In this document: one piece after another, positions 7,259 through 14,873 of the stretch
Numbering within the stretch: the first letter of the stretch is position 1
How the letters are laid out: each line of letters begins with the position of its first letter
DNA from: an uncultured Collinsella sp.
GTDB taxonomy: Bacteria > Actinomycetota > Coriobacteriia > Coriobacteriales > Coriobacteriaceae
Length of the DNA stretch: 31,914 nucleotides
Assembly (NCBI GenBank): GCA_902464495.1
Contig: CABQJK010000022.1
Location: 1 to 31,914 of the forward strand
Direction: 5' to 3'
Position numbers and translations under genes: made by a program
The notes under the pieces: model-generated
The model's input: only the letters and a program-made list of their open reading frames with translations
Database searches by the model: none
What the model was told of the DNA's origin: nothing

Positions 7259-8662
7259 TTAGAAGTCGGCGTTGCCCACGGTGCGCGGGTGCGGCAGGAC
7301 GTCGCGGATGTTGCCCACGCCGGTCAGATACATGACCAAACGCTCGAAGCCCAGACCGTAGCCGGCGTGCTTGCAGGAACCGTAGCGGCGCAGGTCAAGG
7401 TAGTACTTGTACTGCTCGGGATTCATGCCCAGGTCCTTGATGCGGGCCTCGAGCAGACCCAGGCGCTCCTCGCGCTGGGAGCCGCCGATAATCTCGCCGA
7501 TGCCCGGCACCAGGCAGTCGGCGGCGGCGACGGTCTTGCCGTCGTCGTTCATGCGCATGTAGAAGGCCTTGATCTCGGCCGGGTAGTCGGTTACGAAGGT
7601 CGGGCGTTTAAAGTGCTCCTCGGTCAGGAAGCGCTCGTGCTCGGTCTGCAGGTCGATGCCCCAGCTGACGGGGTAATCAAACTGGTGGCCAGCAGCGACT
7701 GCCTGCTCCAGGATCTCGACGGCCTCGGTGTAGGTAACGCGGGCAAAGTCGGAGTTTGCCACGTGGTCCAGGCGCTCGATCAGGCCCTTGTCCACAAACT
7801 TGTTGAGCATGTTGAGCTCGTCGGGGCAGGTGGCCATAACGTCCTTAAGGACGTACTTGAGCATGGCCTCGGCGTTATCCATGTAGTCGTTCAGATCGGC
7901 AAAGGCCATCTCGGGCTCGATCATCCAAAACTCGGCGGCGTGGCGCGTGGTGTTGGAGTTTTCGGCGCGGAAGGTGGGGCCAAAGGTGTACACGTCGCCA
8001 AAGGCCATGGCAAAGTTCTCGGCATTGAGCTGGCCGGACACGGTAAGGCTCGCGTGCTTGCCAAAGAAGTCCTGGCTCCAGTCGACCTCGCCGGACTCGG
8101 TGAGGGGCGGATTTTTGGGGTCGAGCGTGGTCACGCGGAACATCTCGCCGGCGCCCTCGCAGTCACTCGTGGTGATGATGGGGGTGTTGACGTAGACAAA
8201 GCCCCGCTCCTGGAAGAAGCGGTGGATGGCGGCAGCCGCGACAGAACGGATGCGGAACACGGCGCGGAACAGGTTGGTGCGCGGGCGCAGGTGCTGCTGG
8301 GTGCGCAGGAACTCGACGGTTGCGCGCTTCTTCTGCAGCGGGTAATCCGGGGCGCTCGCGCCCTCGACCTCGATGGAAGTGGCGGAAAGCTCGAAAGGCT
8401 GGGGCGCATCGGGGGTCAGCTTGACGGTGCCGGTGCAAATGAGTGCGGCCGAGACGTTTTGATGGGCGATCTCGTCGTAGTTGTCGAGTGCCTCGCGGTT
8501 CATGACGACCTGCAGGTCGCGGAAACAGCTGCCGTCGTTGAGCGTAACAAAGCCAAAGTTCTTCATGTCGCGGATGGACTTGACCCAGCCGGCGACGGTG
8601 ACGGTCTGGCCGCCAAGCGACTCGGCATCGGCGTAAAGCTGCGCGATTTTGGTGCGGTTCAC
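7259..8662 (-). CDS. asnS: Asparaginyl-tRNA synthetase
   Basis: A class IIb aminoacyl-tRNA synthetase that charges tRNA-Asn in the cytoplasm; 467 residues, close to the 466 of E. coli. The N-terminal OB-fold anticodon-binding domain is seen as VTVAGWVKSIRDMKNFGFV. Class II motif 2 includes FRAENSNTTRHAAEFWMIEPE, split by its loop, and motif 3 is GYGLGFERLVMYLTG. The asparagine-type active site and the ending HPRTVGNADF distinguish it from AspRS. The GTG at 8662 is chosen because GGGAGG lies 4 nt upstream and the protein then begins VNRTKIAQLY; the ATG codons upstream contain or lack that site. It is a single gene with its own terminator. Confidence 0.95.
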   Translation of the reverse strand: MNRTKIAQLYADAESLGGQTVTVAGWVKSIRDMKNFGFVTLNDGSCFRDLQVVMNREALDNYDEIAHQNVSAALICTGTVKLTPDAPQPFELSATSIEVEGASAPDYPLQKKRATVEFLRTQQHLRPRTNLFRAVFRIRSVAAAAIHRFFQERGFVYVNTPIITTSDCEGAGEMFRVTTLDPKNPPLTESGEVDWSQDFFGKHASLTVSGQLNAENFAMAFGDVYTFGPTFRAENSNTTRHAAEFWMIEPEMAFADLNDYMDNAEAMLKYVLKDVMATCPDELNMLNKFVDKGLIERLDHVANSDFARVTYTEAVEILEQAVAAGHQFDYPVSWGIDLQTEHERFLTEEHFKRPTFVTDYPAEIKAFYMRMNDDGKTVAAADCLVPGIGEIIGGSQREERLGLLEARIKDLGMNPEQYKYYLDLRRYGSCKHAGYGLGFERLVMYLTGVGNIRDVLPHPRTVGNADF

Positions 8663-8771
8663 GTATCCTCCCATAACGGTTGAATGATAGTTATCCATAC
8701 AGTTCGATATTCTAGCAGCTCGGCTCATTTGGGCTATACGGATAAGGCATTGGCGGGATGGTTTTTCAAAC

Positions 8772-8806
8772 GAAAAGCGCCTGCGGCCAAATGGTCGCGG
8801 GCGCTT
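8772..8806 (-). terminator. Terminator of the PTS IIA gene
   Basis: AAGCGCCTGCGGCC (8775-8788) pairs with GGTCGCGGGCGCTT (8793-8806) over 14 bp with two G-T wobbles around an AAAT loop. On the minus strand the stem runs into TTTTCGTTTG. Confidence 0.8.
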
Positions 8807-8843
8807 GACGAGGTGCCTTTTGGCTGTGTGGCGCGGGGCCTGG

Positions 8844-9407
8844 CTACTTGGTCTTGGCTACCAGCAGCGGGTCGCCCAGCTTGACGAGCGGGTTGCCGCC
8901 GATAAGCGTGCCGGACTCGCCGACATGGTCGATGCTCTTAAGACGATCGAGCTCGGAGACGATGACGGTCACGATGTCCTCGTGACCGGCGGCCTTGATG
9001 GCCTCGCGGTCGAAACTGATGAGCGGCTGGCCTGCCTTGACCGTGTCACCCATCTCGACAAAGCGGGCAAAACCTTTGCCGTTCATTTCCACGGTGCCCA
9101 GGCCAACATGGATGAACACGCGAAGACCGTCCTCGGTAATCATGCCGATGGAGTGGTTGGTGACGGTGGTGGCGCCGATGCGGCCGTTGGCGGGCGCATA
9201 GATGGTGCCGGTAATGGGCTCGATGCCGTAGCCCTGACCGAGCATACCCGAGGCGATGGTCTCATCGGGAACCTCATCGAGGTTGACGAGCACGCCGTTG
9301 ACGGGGGCGTAGATGACGCCTTCGCGGGTGGCGAAGCTTGCTGCGGGCGGAACGGATGCCTCGCCCGTCGAGGTGAAGGTGGACTTAAGCGAATCGAGCA
9401 GACCCAT
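8844..9407 (-). CDS. crr: PTS glucose-type IIA component
   Basis: A 187-residue protein of the Crr/PtsG-IIA family, a soluble phosphocarrier that takes phosphate from HPr and passes it to a membrane IIB/IIC permease. The two active-site histidines are in VTNHSIGM (H85) and VFIHVGLGTVEM (H100, the phosphorylated one), matching H75 and H90 of E. coli IIA-Glc. The usual ending with GNPLVKLGDPLL is present. ATG 9407 has GGAGG 6 nt upstream. As a stand-alone IIA it may serve several permeases and act in carbon regulation; no IIBC gene is nearby. A LacI-type palindrome is located about 50 nt upstream. Confidence 0.9.
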   Translation of the reverse strand: MGLLDSLKSTFTSTGEASVPPAASFATREGVIYAPVNGVLVNLDEVPDETIASGMLGQGYGIEPITGTIYAPANGRIGATTVTNHSIGMITEDGLRVFIHVGLGTVEMNGKGFARFVEMGDTVKAGQPLISFDREAIKAAGHEDIVTVIVSELDRLKSIDHVGESGTLIGGNPLVKLGDPLLVAKTK

Positions 9408-9453
9408 AGTTGCCTCCAACTTAAATAGGCGCATATCGCGCGCTTGGTTTGCC

Positions 9454-9465
9454 GGAAACGTTTCA
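9454..9465. promoter_or_regulatory. LacI-family-type operator palindrome upstream of the PTS IIA gene
   Basis: GAAACGTTTC (9455-9464) is a perfect 10-bp palindrome with the central CG typical of LacI/GalR-family operators, within GGAAACGTTTCA. It is located 48-58 nt upstream of the IIA start. It is two bases shorter than the canonical CcpA cre site. Confidence 0.4.
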
Positions 9466-9650
9466 TATGTGTTTCGCGGCTTGGTCAACGTCCCTATTTT
9501 ACGCTGCTCAACGATACCTCTGAACTGGGATTATGTGATATATCAGTTGAAGGGAAACTTATTGCTGGAGTGTTTCTTCGCCACGGGCTCAAGTGGGGTA
9601 CGCTTAGACGCGAAAAACAAGGGCGCATAATCTGCGCGAAGGGAGCACAT

Positions 9651-10550
9651 ATGATTGTCGAGAACCATGCGCTGTGGGGCGAGGAGCCGACCGAGGAGTA
9701 TCCGGCGACGTTTACGTATTTGGGTGCCGAGCCGCTGCCCGATAAGCCGAATGGCCGCCGCCCTGCCGTGATTATCTGCGGCGGAGGTGCGTTTACGCAT
9801 ATCGCTCCGCATGAGCAGGATCCCGTGGCGTTTGCGTTTTTGGACCGCGGCTACCAGGCCTTTGTGCTCAACTATGTGACAAGTGGCACGGGCGACGTGA
9901 GCTTTCCTCACCCGCAGGCAGACCTTGCCAAGATGGTCGCCACGGTTCGCGCCAACGCCGACGAGTGGCATGTCGATCCCAAGCGCGTGTGCGTCGTGGG
10001 CTTCTCGGCAGGCGGCATGATCTGCGCTTCGCTGGCAACGCAATGGAAGACTGGTCCCTTCGCGGCGCTTGCCGGGTCGCGTCCGGACGACATTCGTCCC
10101 GATGCCGTGGTGCTGGGCTATCCGCTGCTCGACTTTGCCTATGTGCGCGACATGCAGACGCGCGACCCGCGCATCGACCTGCGCGTTCCCAAGACGGGTG
10201 GCAAGACGGGGCGCGATTTGCTCAACGACTATCTGTCGATGGTGACGGGCGGTGAGGCGACCGACGAGCACCTGGCCGACATCTGCCCCACCACGCATGT
10301 TTCGCGTCAGATGCCGCCGACCTTTGTGTGGGGCGTGTCCGACGACAAGACGGCGCCGATCGCGCAGGTCTATCCGTTTGCGCAGCGCATGGCCGAGGAG
10401 GGCGTCGCTTGCGAGATGCACGTCTTTGACCAAGGTGGTCACGGGCTTTCGCTCGGCAACGCCAACACCGCAGTCGATAACGAGGACAAGCAGGTGGCGG
10501 TCCGTCCTTGGATCCGCCTGGCCTTCCGTTTCCTGGAGCGCCATATGTAA
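9651..10550 (+). CDS. Alpha/beta hydrolase (BD-FAE/esterase-like)
   Basis: A 299-residue cytoplasmic serine hydrolase of the acetyl-xylan esterase/BD-FAE type. A glycine-rich oxyanion segment IICGGGAFTH precedes the nucleophile elbow GFSAGG (Ser119). The acid is likely Asp231 or Asp232 in WGVSDDKTAP, and the base His264 in GGHGLSL. No signal peptide is seen. The ATG at 9651 has AAGGGAG 5 nt upstream; a longer reading frame starting at 9444 overlaps the divergent PTS promoter region and is rejected. The neighbouring small gene starts 47 nt downstream with a strong ribosome site. The substrate is unknown; an ester of a carbohydrate is plausible given the family. Confidence 0.82.
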   Translation: MIVENHALWGEEPTEEYPATFTYLGAEPLPDKPNGRRPAVIICGGGAFTHIAPHEQDPVAFAFLDRGYQAFVLNYVTSGTGDVSFPHPQADLAKMVATVRANADEWHVDPKRVCVVGFSAGGMICASLATQWKTGPFAALAGSRPDDIRPDAVVLGYPLLDFAYVRDMQTRDPRIDLRVPKTGGKTGRDLLNDYLSMVTGGEATDEHLADICPTTHVSRQMPPTFVWGVSDDKTAPIAQVYPFAQRMAEEGVACEMHVFDQGGHGLSLGNANTAVDNEDKQVAVRPWIRLAFRFLERHM

Positions 10551-10585
10551 AAGTAGACTACTTGCCCGTTTCAAAAAGTCTGCTT
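10551..10585 (+). repeat. Short hairpin between hydrolase and small gene
   Basis: AAGTAGACT (10551-10559) and AGTCTGCTT (10577-10585) pair over 9 bp with one wobble, beginning directly after the hydrolase stop codon. It has no U-tract, so it is probably not a terminator. Confidence 0.45.
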
Positions 10586-10597
10586 AGAGGAGGAGCC

Positions 10598-10918
10598 ATG
10601 CTTGAGGGTACGTATGTGGTTTCGGCCCAGACGCTGGTGGGGAGTAAACGCGGCGAGGTGACGTTTTCACATGGGGTGAACGGCGTGCTCAGGGCAGTAC
10701 TAAACGTCAGGGGTCTCAATATCGCTCTCTCGAGTGCCCGCGCTGAGGGCGATTTCTTTGAACTCTCGGGTACTATCTCCCACGTCTTGATGGGCAAGGC
10801 GCCCTTTACATGCACGGGGTCAGTCGAGGGTGATCGACTCACTGCTACCGCGCGGTCGGGTTCCGTTTCGATCTCGCTGAGCGGTATGCGCAAAGAGCTT
10901 TCGGGGCGCACCGCATAA
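10598..10918 (+). CDS. Small protein of unknown function, 106 aa
   Basis: I do not recognise this family. The protein is rich in valine, serine and glycine with an alternating pattern (GTYVVSAQTLVGSKRGEVTF; VSISLSGMRK) that suggests an all-beta fold such as a small barrel. There is no signal peptide or membrane segment. The ATG at 10598 is preceded by GAGGAGG, one of the best ribosome sites in the window, which strongly supports it being real. It is 47 nt downstream of the hydrolase gene on the same strand and may be co-transcribed. An iron transporter gene follows after 121 nt, with its own likely promoter. Confidence 0.7.
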   Translation: MLEGTYVVSAQTLVGSKRGEVTFSHGVNGVLRAVLNVRGLNIALSSARAEGDFFELSGTISHVLMGKAPFTCTGSVEGDRLTATARSGSVSISLSGMRKELSGRTA

Positions 10919-10943
10919 AGTTTGCGCAGGTAAACATCGGTAT

Positions 10944-11017
10944 TTGACTTTATAAAATAGTTCAGAGCGCTATCATTTGTCGTTACGAGTTGGTTAGCCC
11001 CGGTAAACGGTTAACCG
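10944..11017 (+). promoter_or_regulatory. feoAB upstream region: -35 element and palindromic operator candidate
   Basis: TTGACT (10944-10949) is a good -35, but the best -10 (TATCAT, 10971-10976) is 21 nt away, so the promoter call is weak. Downstream, CGGTTAACCG (11008-11017) is a perfect 10-bp palindrome 22 nt before the start codon, and GGTTA (10992-10996) pairs with TAACC (11012-11016). Metal-responsive repressors of the DtxR family often control feo genes, but no clear consensus operator is present. Confidence 0.35.
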
Positions 11018-11039
11018 CGTCTAACGAAAGGATGAGCGC

Positions 11040-13400
11040 GTGAAGCTCGATACACTCGAGATTGGAAAGGACGCCGTTGTCGCATCGGTGACATCCGATG
11101 ATCAGGCGCTCCGACAGCATATTTTGGACATGGGCCTAACGCCGGGCACCGAAGTCACCATGATGAAATACGCCCCTATGGGAGATCCGCTCGAGATCCG
11201 TCTGCGTGGCTACGAGTTGACACTGCGCAAGGACGATGCCGCCCGCATTGAGCTCGTGGGCATTCACGATACCGATATGGGTCCGCGCGCTAACGCTGCA
11301 ATCGGCACGACGGAGCATCCGGCACTCGGCGAGGGGACGTATTCGCCCCGTGCGGCAAAAACGGCCGTGCCCGAGGACGCACCGCTGCACTTTGCCCTCG
11401 CCGGCAACCAAAACTGCGGTAAGACCACGCTGTTCAACCAGCTTACGGGCTCCAACCAGCACGTCGGTAACTTTCCCGGCGTGACGGTCGACCGCAAGGA
11501 CGGCACTATCCGTAACCACCCCGAGGCGAGCGTTACCGACCTGCCCGGCATTTACTCCCTGTCGCCGTACACGGGCGAGGAGATTGTGAGCCGCCAGTTT
11601 ATCCTTGACGAGCATCCCGATGCCATCATCGATATCATCGACGCCACCAACATCGAGCGCAATCTGTACCTGACGCTGCAGCTTATGGAGCTCGATCGCC
11701 CCATGGTCATCGCGCTCAACATGATGGACGAGGTGACGGCCAACGGCGGCGCCGTGGACGTCAACCTGCTCGAGAGCCTGTTGGGCGTGCCTGTTGTCCC
11801 CATTAGCGCTGCCCGCAACGAGGGTATCGGCGAGCTGGTGGATCATGCCTTGCACGTGGCACGGTTCCGCGAGCGCCCCGGTCGCCTGGACTTCTGTGCG
11901 CCCAATGGCTCGGACGGCGGTGCACTGCATCGCTGCATCCACGGCATTGCCAACCTGATCGAGGACCATGCCGTGACGGCGCACATTCCGGTGCGTTTTG
12001 CGGCGACCAAGCTGGTTGAAGGCGACGAGCTGGTGACCGAGGCGCTTCACTTGGATCGCAATGAGCTCGACGCTATCGAGCACATCATTACCCAGATGGA
12101 GGGCGAAGCCAGCACCGACCGCCTGTCCGCGCTGGCCGATATGCGCTTTAGCTTTATCGGCGACGTGTGCGGGCGCTGCGTCGTCAAGCCGCATGAGAGC
12201 CGCGAGCACGTGCGCTCCGTCAAGATCGACCGCATCCTGACGGGTCGCTACACGGCCATTCCGGCGTTCCTGGTGATCATGGGCCTCGTCTTTTGGCTGA
12301 CGTTTGGCGTGATCGGCGCGGCGTTGCAGGGACTCATGGAGGACGGCATCGCTGCCATCATCGCCTCGGCCGATGCGGGTCTCAAGGCGTTCGGCACCAA
12401 CGACGTAGTGCGCTCGCTGGCTGTCGACGGCGTGCTTACGGGCGTGGGCAGCGTGCTGACCTTCCTGCCGATTATCGTCGTGCTCTTCTTGTTCCTCTCC
12501 ATTCTGGAAGACTCGGGCTACATGGCGCGCGTTGCCTTTGTCATGGATAAGGTACTGCGTCGCTTTGGCCTGTCGGGCCGCAGCTTCGTGCCCATGCTCG
12601 TCGGTTTTGGCTGCACCGTGCCGGCTATCATGTCGACCCGTACGCTCCCATCCGAGCACGACCGCAAGATGACGGTCATGCTCACGCCGTTTATGAGCTG
12701 TTCGGCCAAGTTGCCGGTCTACGGTCTGCTGTGCGGAGCATTCTTCCCGCAGGCGACAGTTCCCGCCATGGTCTCGCTCTATCTGATTGGTATCGTGGTC
12801 GGCTGCATTGCCGCCCTGGTGCTCAACCGCACGGCATTTAAGGGCGACCCGGTGCCGTTTATCATGGAGCTTCCCAATTACCGCCTGCCGAGCGTCAAGA
12901 CGACGGTGATGCTGGCATGGGATAAGGCCAAGGACTTTATTACCAAGGCCTTTACCATTATCTTTGCCGCTACGGTGGTCATCTGGTTCCTTCAGACGTT
13001 TGATATCCGCTTTAATGTGGTCGCCGACCAGTCGCAAAGCCTGCTTGCGGGCCTCGGCAGCATCATCGCGCCGGTGCTGGCGCCGCTCGGCTTTGGCGAC
13101 TGGCGCGCCTCGACGGCGCTCGTCACCGGACTCATTGCCAAGGAGAGCGTCATCTCGACGCTCACGGTGCTTTTGGGCGCAACGTCGCCCGCGGCGCTGT
13201 CGACCATGTTTTCGCCGTTTACCGCCTACGTGTTCTTGGTCTTTACGCTGCTGTACCCGCCCTGCGTGGCAGCCATCGGTGCCGTTAAGAGCGAGCTGGG
13301 CGGACGCTACGCCGTGGCAGTGTTCGCGTTTCAGGTGACGGTCGCCTGGATCGTGGCGTTTGTCGTGCATTCGGCGGGCATATTGCTGGGGTTGGCTTAG
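11040..13400 (+). CDS. feoB: Fused FeoA-FeoB ferrous iron transporter
   Basis: A 786-residue inner-membrane GTPase that imports Fe2+. Residues 1-75 form a FeoA (SH3-like) domain (ILDMGLTPGTEVTMM; RLRGYELTLRKDDAARIEL), joined by a linker of about 40 residues to the FeoB G domain. G-motifs are G1 GNQNCGKTT (122-130), G2 GVTV, G3 DLPG (167-170) and G4 NMMD (227-230). The C-terminal half holds Gate and core membrane helices, with CGCTVPAIM-like features seen as GFGCTVPAIMSTR and SCSAKLPVYGLL, and a final transmembrane helix. The GTG start at 11040 has AAAGGA 7 nt upstream; the nearby ATG runs into a stop. FeoA is usually a separate gene; fusion is known in some lineages such as Porphyromonas. A short hairpin follows the gene. 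Confidence 0.95.
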   Translation: MKLDTLEIGKDAVVASVTSDDQALRQHILDMGLTPGTEVTMMKYAPMGDPLEIRLRGYELTLRKDDAARIELVGIHDTDMGPRANAAIGTTEHPALGEGTYSPRAAKTAVPEDAPLHFALAGNQNCGKTTLFNQLTGSNQHVGNFPGVTVDRKDGTIRNHPEASVTDLPGIYSLSPYTGEEIVSRQFILDEHPDAIIDIIDATNIERNLYLTLQLMELDRPMVIALNMMDEVTANGGAVDVNLLESLLGVPVVPISAARNEGIGELVDHALHVARFRERPGRLDFCAPNGSDGGALHRCIHGIANLIEDHAVTAHIPVRFAATKLVEGDELVTEALHLDRNELDAIEHIITQMEGEASTDRLSALADMRFSFIGDVCGRCVVKPHESREHVRSVKIDRILTGRYTAIPAFLVIMGLVFWLTFGVIGAALQGLMEDGIAAIIASADAGLKAFGTNDVVRSLAVDGVLTGVGSVLTFLPIIVVLFLFLSILEDSGYMARVAFVMDKVLRRFGLSGRSFVPMLVGFGCTVPAIMSTRTLPSEHDRKMTVMLTPFMSCSAKLPVYGLLCGAFFPQATVPAMVSLYLIGIVVGCIAALVLNRTAFKGDPVPFIMELPNYRLPSVKTTVMLAWDKAKDFITKAFTIIFAATVVIWFLQTFDIRFNVVADQSQSLLAGLGSIIAPVLAPLGFGDWRASTALVTGLIAKESVISTLTVLLGATSPAALSTMFSPFTAYVFLVFTLLYPPCVAAIGAVKSELGGRYAVAVFAFQVTVAWIVAFVVHSAGILLGLA

Positions 13401-13442
13401 CTATTTATTGACGGCGCAACCTCTGTGTATTGAGTTGATTGC

Positions 13443-13476
13443 GGCCCTGCATCTGTACTGACGGATGCGGGGCCGT
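13443..13476 (+). terminator. feoAB terminator-like hairpin
   Basis: GGCCCTGCATC (13443-13453) pairs with GATGCGGGGCC (13464-13474) over 11 bp with one wobble. The following sequence GTTGCTATAT is only weakly U-rich. Confidence 0.6.
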
Positions 13477-13523
13477 TGCTATATAATCGCCCACCGCCCA
13501 AGACAATCGGAGAGGTTTCCTAC

Positions 13524-14720
13524 ATGACTCAGGCAAGACAAGATGGCATCTCACTCAGGCAGTGGCTCCCGCTTATCGGGCTCGCCTGCTGCGCATTCGT
13601 GTTCAACACGTCGGAGTTCATGCCCATCGGCCTTCTGACCGATATCGCCGCGTCGTTCTCGCTCACCGAGGCCCAGGCAGGCATCATGATCTCGGTCTAC
13701 GCCTGGGGCGTCATGTTGCTGTCGTTGCCGCTTATGGTGTTTGCCTCGCGCTTCGAGTTCAAGCGTATGCTGCTCGGCGTGCTCGCCGTGTTCTCGCTCG
13801 GGCAGTTTCTGTCGGCCGTGGCGCCGACCTATCCTATTTTGGTCTGCGCGCGCCTGGTGGTCGCCTGCTCGCACGCCGTGTTCTGGTCGGTCGCTTCGAT
13901 CATAGCCTCGCGCCTGGTCGATACGCGTCATGGGGCGCTCGCCATCAGCATGATTGCCACGGGCTCGTCCATCGCGCAGATCTTCGGCCTGCCCCTCGGT
14001 CGCGCCATCGGCCTGGCCGTGGGCTGGCGTATGACGTTTGCCGTGGTCGGAGCTTTTTCTGCCGTCGCGGTGGTGTACCAGGCAGCGGTGTTCCCGGTCA
14101 TGCCGGCGGGCGAGCGCTTTACCGTCAAACAGCTGCCCGAGCTGCTCAAGAACCCGTTCCTCATCGCGCTCTACGCGGTCACGGTCTTTATGGCGACCGG
14201 CTACTACGCGGGTTACAGCTATATCGAGCCCTTCCTGGCGCAGGTCGCGCACGTCGACGCGGGCGCCATCACCATGACGCTGACGGCGTTTGGCTGCTCC
14301 GGTCTGGTGGGCAGCTGGCTGTTCGGCCGACTGTTCGATGGCCATCGCTTTCCGTTCTTGGCTATCACACTCTCCGGCGTGCCTGTGGCTCTGCTGCTCA
14401 TGGGTCCGGTTGCACCGTCGCTCGTCGCCGTTCTCGCTGTTTGCGCGCTATGGGGCTGCTGCTCCACGGCCTTTAACGTGGCGTTTCAGGCCGAGCTCAT
14501 CAAGTACACGCCGGCGGATTCGTCGGCCGTCGCCATGTCGATCTTCTCGGGCCTGTTTAACCTCGGCATCGGCACGGGCACCGCGATCGGCGGCGCCGTG
14601 GTTTCGGGTCCCGGTATCTCCTGGATTGGCTTCGCGGGCGGGGCGATTACCGTCGTGGGCGTCATCCTCGCCATTACGGTGCTGTTCCCGGCCATACGCC
14701 GCGCAAAGCCCGTCGCCTAA
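13524..14720 (+). CDS. MFS exporter, SotB/YdeA-like
   Basis: A 398-residue, 12-helix major facilitator transporter in the cytoplasmic membrane. It matches the sugar/drug efflux SotB pattern at many places: FVFNTSEFMPIGLL in helix 1, SHAVFWS, MIATGSS, GLPLGR, GWRMTF, YSYIEPFLAQ, and IFSGLFNLGIGTG. E. coli SotB exports arabinose and IPTG; the substrate here is unknown. ATG 13524 has GAGAGG 8 nt upstream. The gene is followed by a long imperfect inverted repeat, probably a terminator, and precedes the GH13 gene, which might hint at a carbohydrate connection but they are separate units. Confidence 0.85.
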   Translation: MTQARQDGISLRQWLPLIGLACCAFVFNTSEFMPIGLLTDIAASFSLTEAQAGIMISVYAWGVMLLSLPLMVFASRFEFKRMLLGVLAVFSLGQFLSAVAPTYPILVCARLVVACSHAVFWSVASIIASRLVDTRHGALAISMIATGSSIAQIFGLPLGRAIGLAVGWRMTFAVVGAFSAVAVVYQAAVFPVMPAGERFTVKQLPELLKNPFLIALYAVTVFMATGYYAGYSYIEPFLAQVAHVDAGAITMTLTAFGCSGLVGSWLFGRLFDGHRFPFLAITLSGVPVALLLMGPVAPSLVAVLAVCALWGCCSTAFNVAFQAELIKYTPADSSAVAMSIFSGLFNLGIGTGTAIGGAVVSGPGISWIGFAGGAITVVGVILAITVLFPAIRRAKPVA

Positions 14721-14735
14721 TCACGTTCCCTCATC

Positions 14736-14802
14736 AGTTGCGGTGGAATAGAGACTGTTTGCCCGGTTTATTGGTCTCAACAGTCCCTATTTCACCGCAA
14801 CT
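14736..14802 (+). repeat. 24-bp imperfect inverted repeat, terminator-like
   Basis: Arms 14736-14759 and 14779-14802 match in 22 of 24 positions around a 19-nt loop. On the plus strand the second arm runs into TTATTTTGG. The arms carry GACTGTT/AACAGTCCC, reminiscent of the CTGTCCC loop family but in the stem. It may terminate the MFS gene. Confidence 0.6.
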
Positions 14803-14873
14803 TATTTTGGAGGAGGGGATGCACGGCAGGCATACAATGGATGGCGTTGTGTTGAGCTTACCGGGAGGCTGCT

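Noticed and set aside
7241..8683. A 480-residue plus-strand ORF opposite asnS
   Set aside because: Histidine-, glycine- and valine-rich antisense translation, with no plausible start site and a certain sense gene.
9444..9650. A longer N-terminus for the alpha/beta hydrolase from an upstream ATG
   Set aside because: The extension covers the divergent PTS IIA upstream region, and a ribosome site and conserved protein begin at 9651.
9543..10574. A 343-residue minus-strand ORF opposite the hydrolase
   Set aside because: No ribosome site or domain; the plus-strand hydrolase has the GFSAGG nucleophile motif and a ribosome site.
11136..13370. A 744-residue antisense ORF across feoAB
   Set aside because: It mirrors the sense gene's codon pattern; the sense strand has clear G-motifs and membrane helices.
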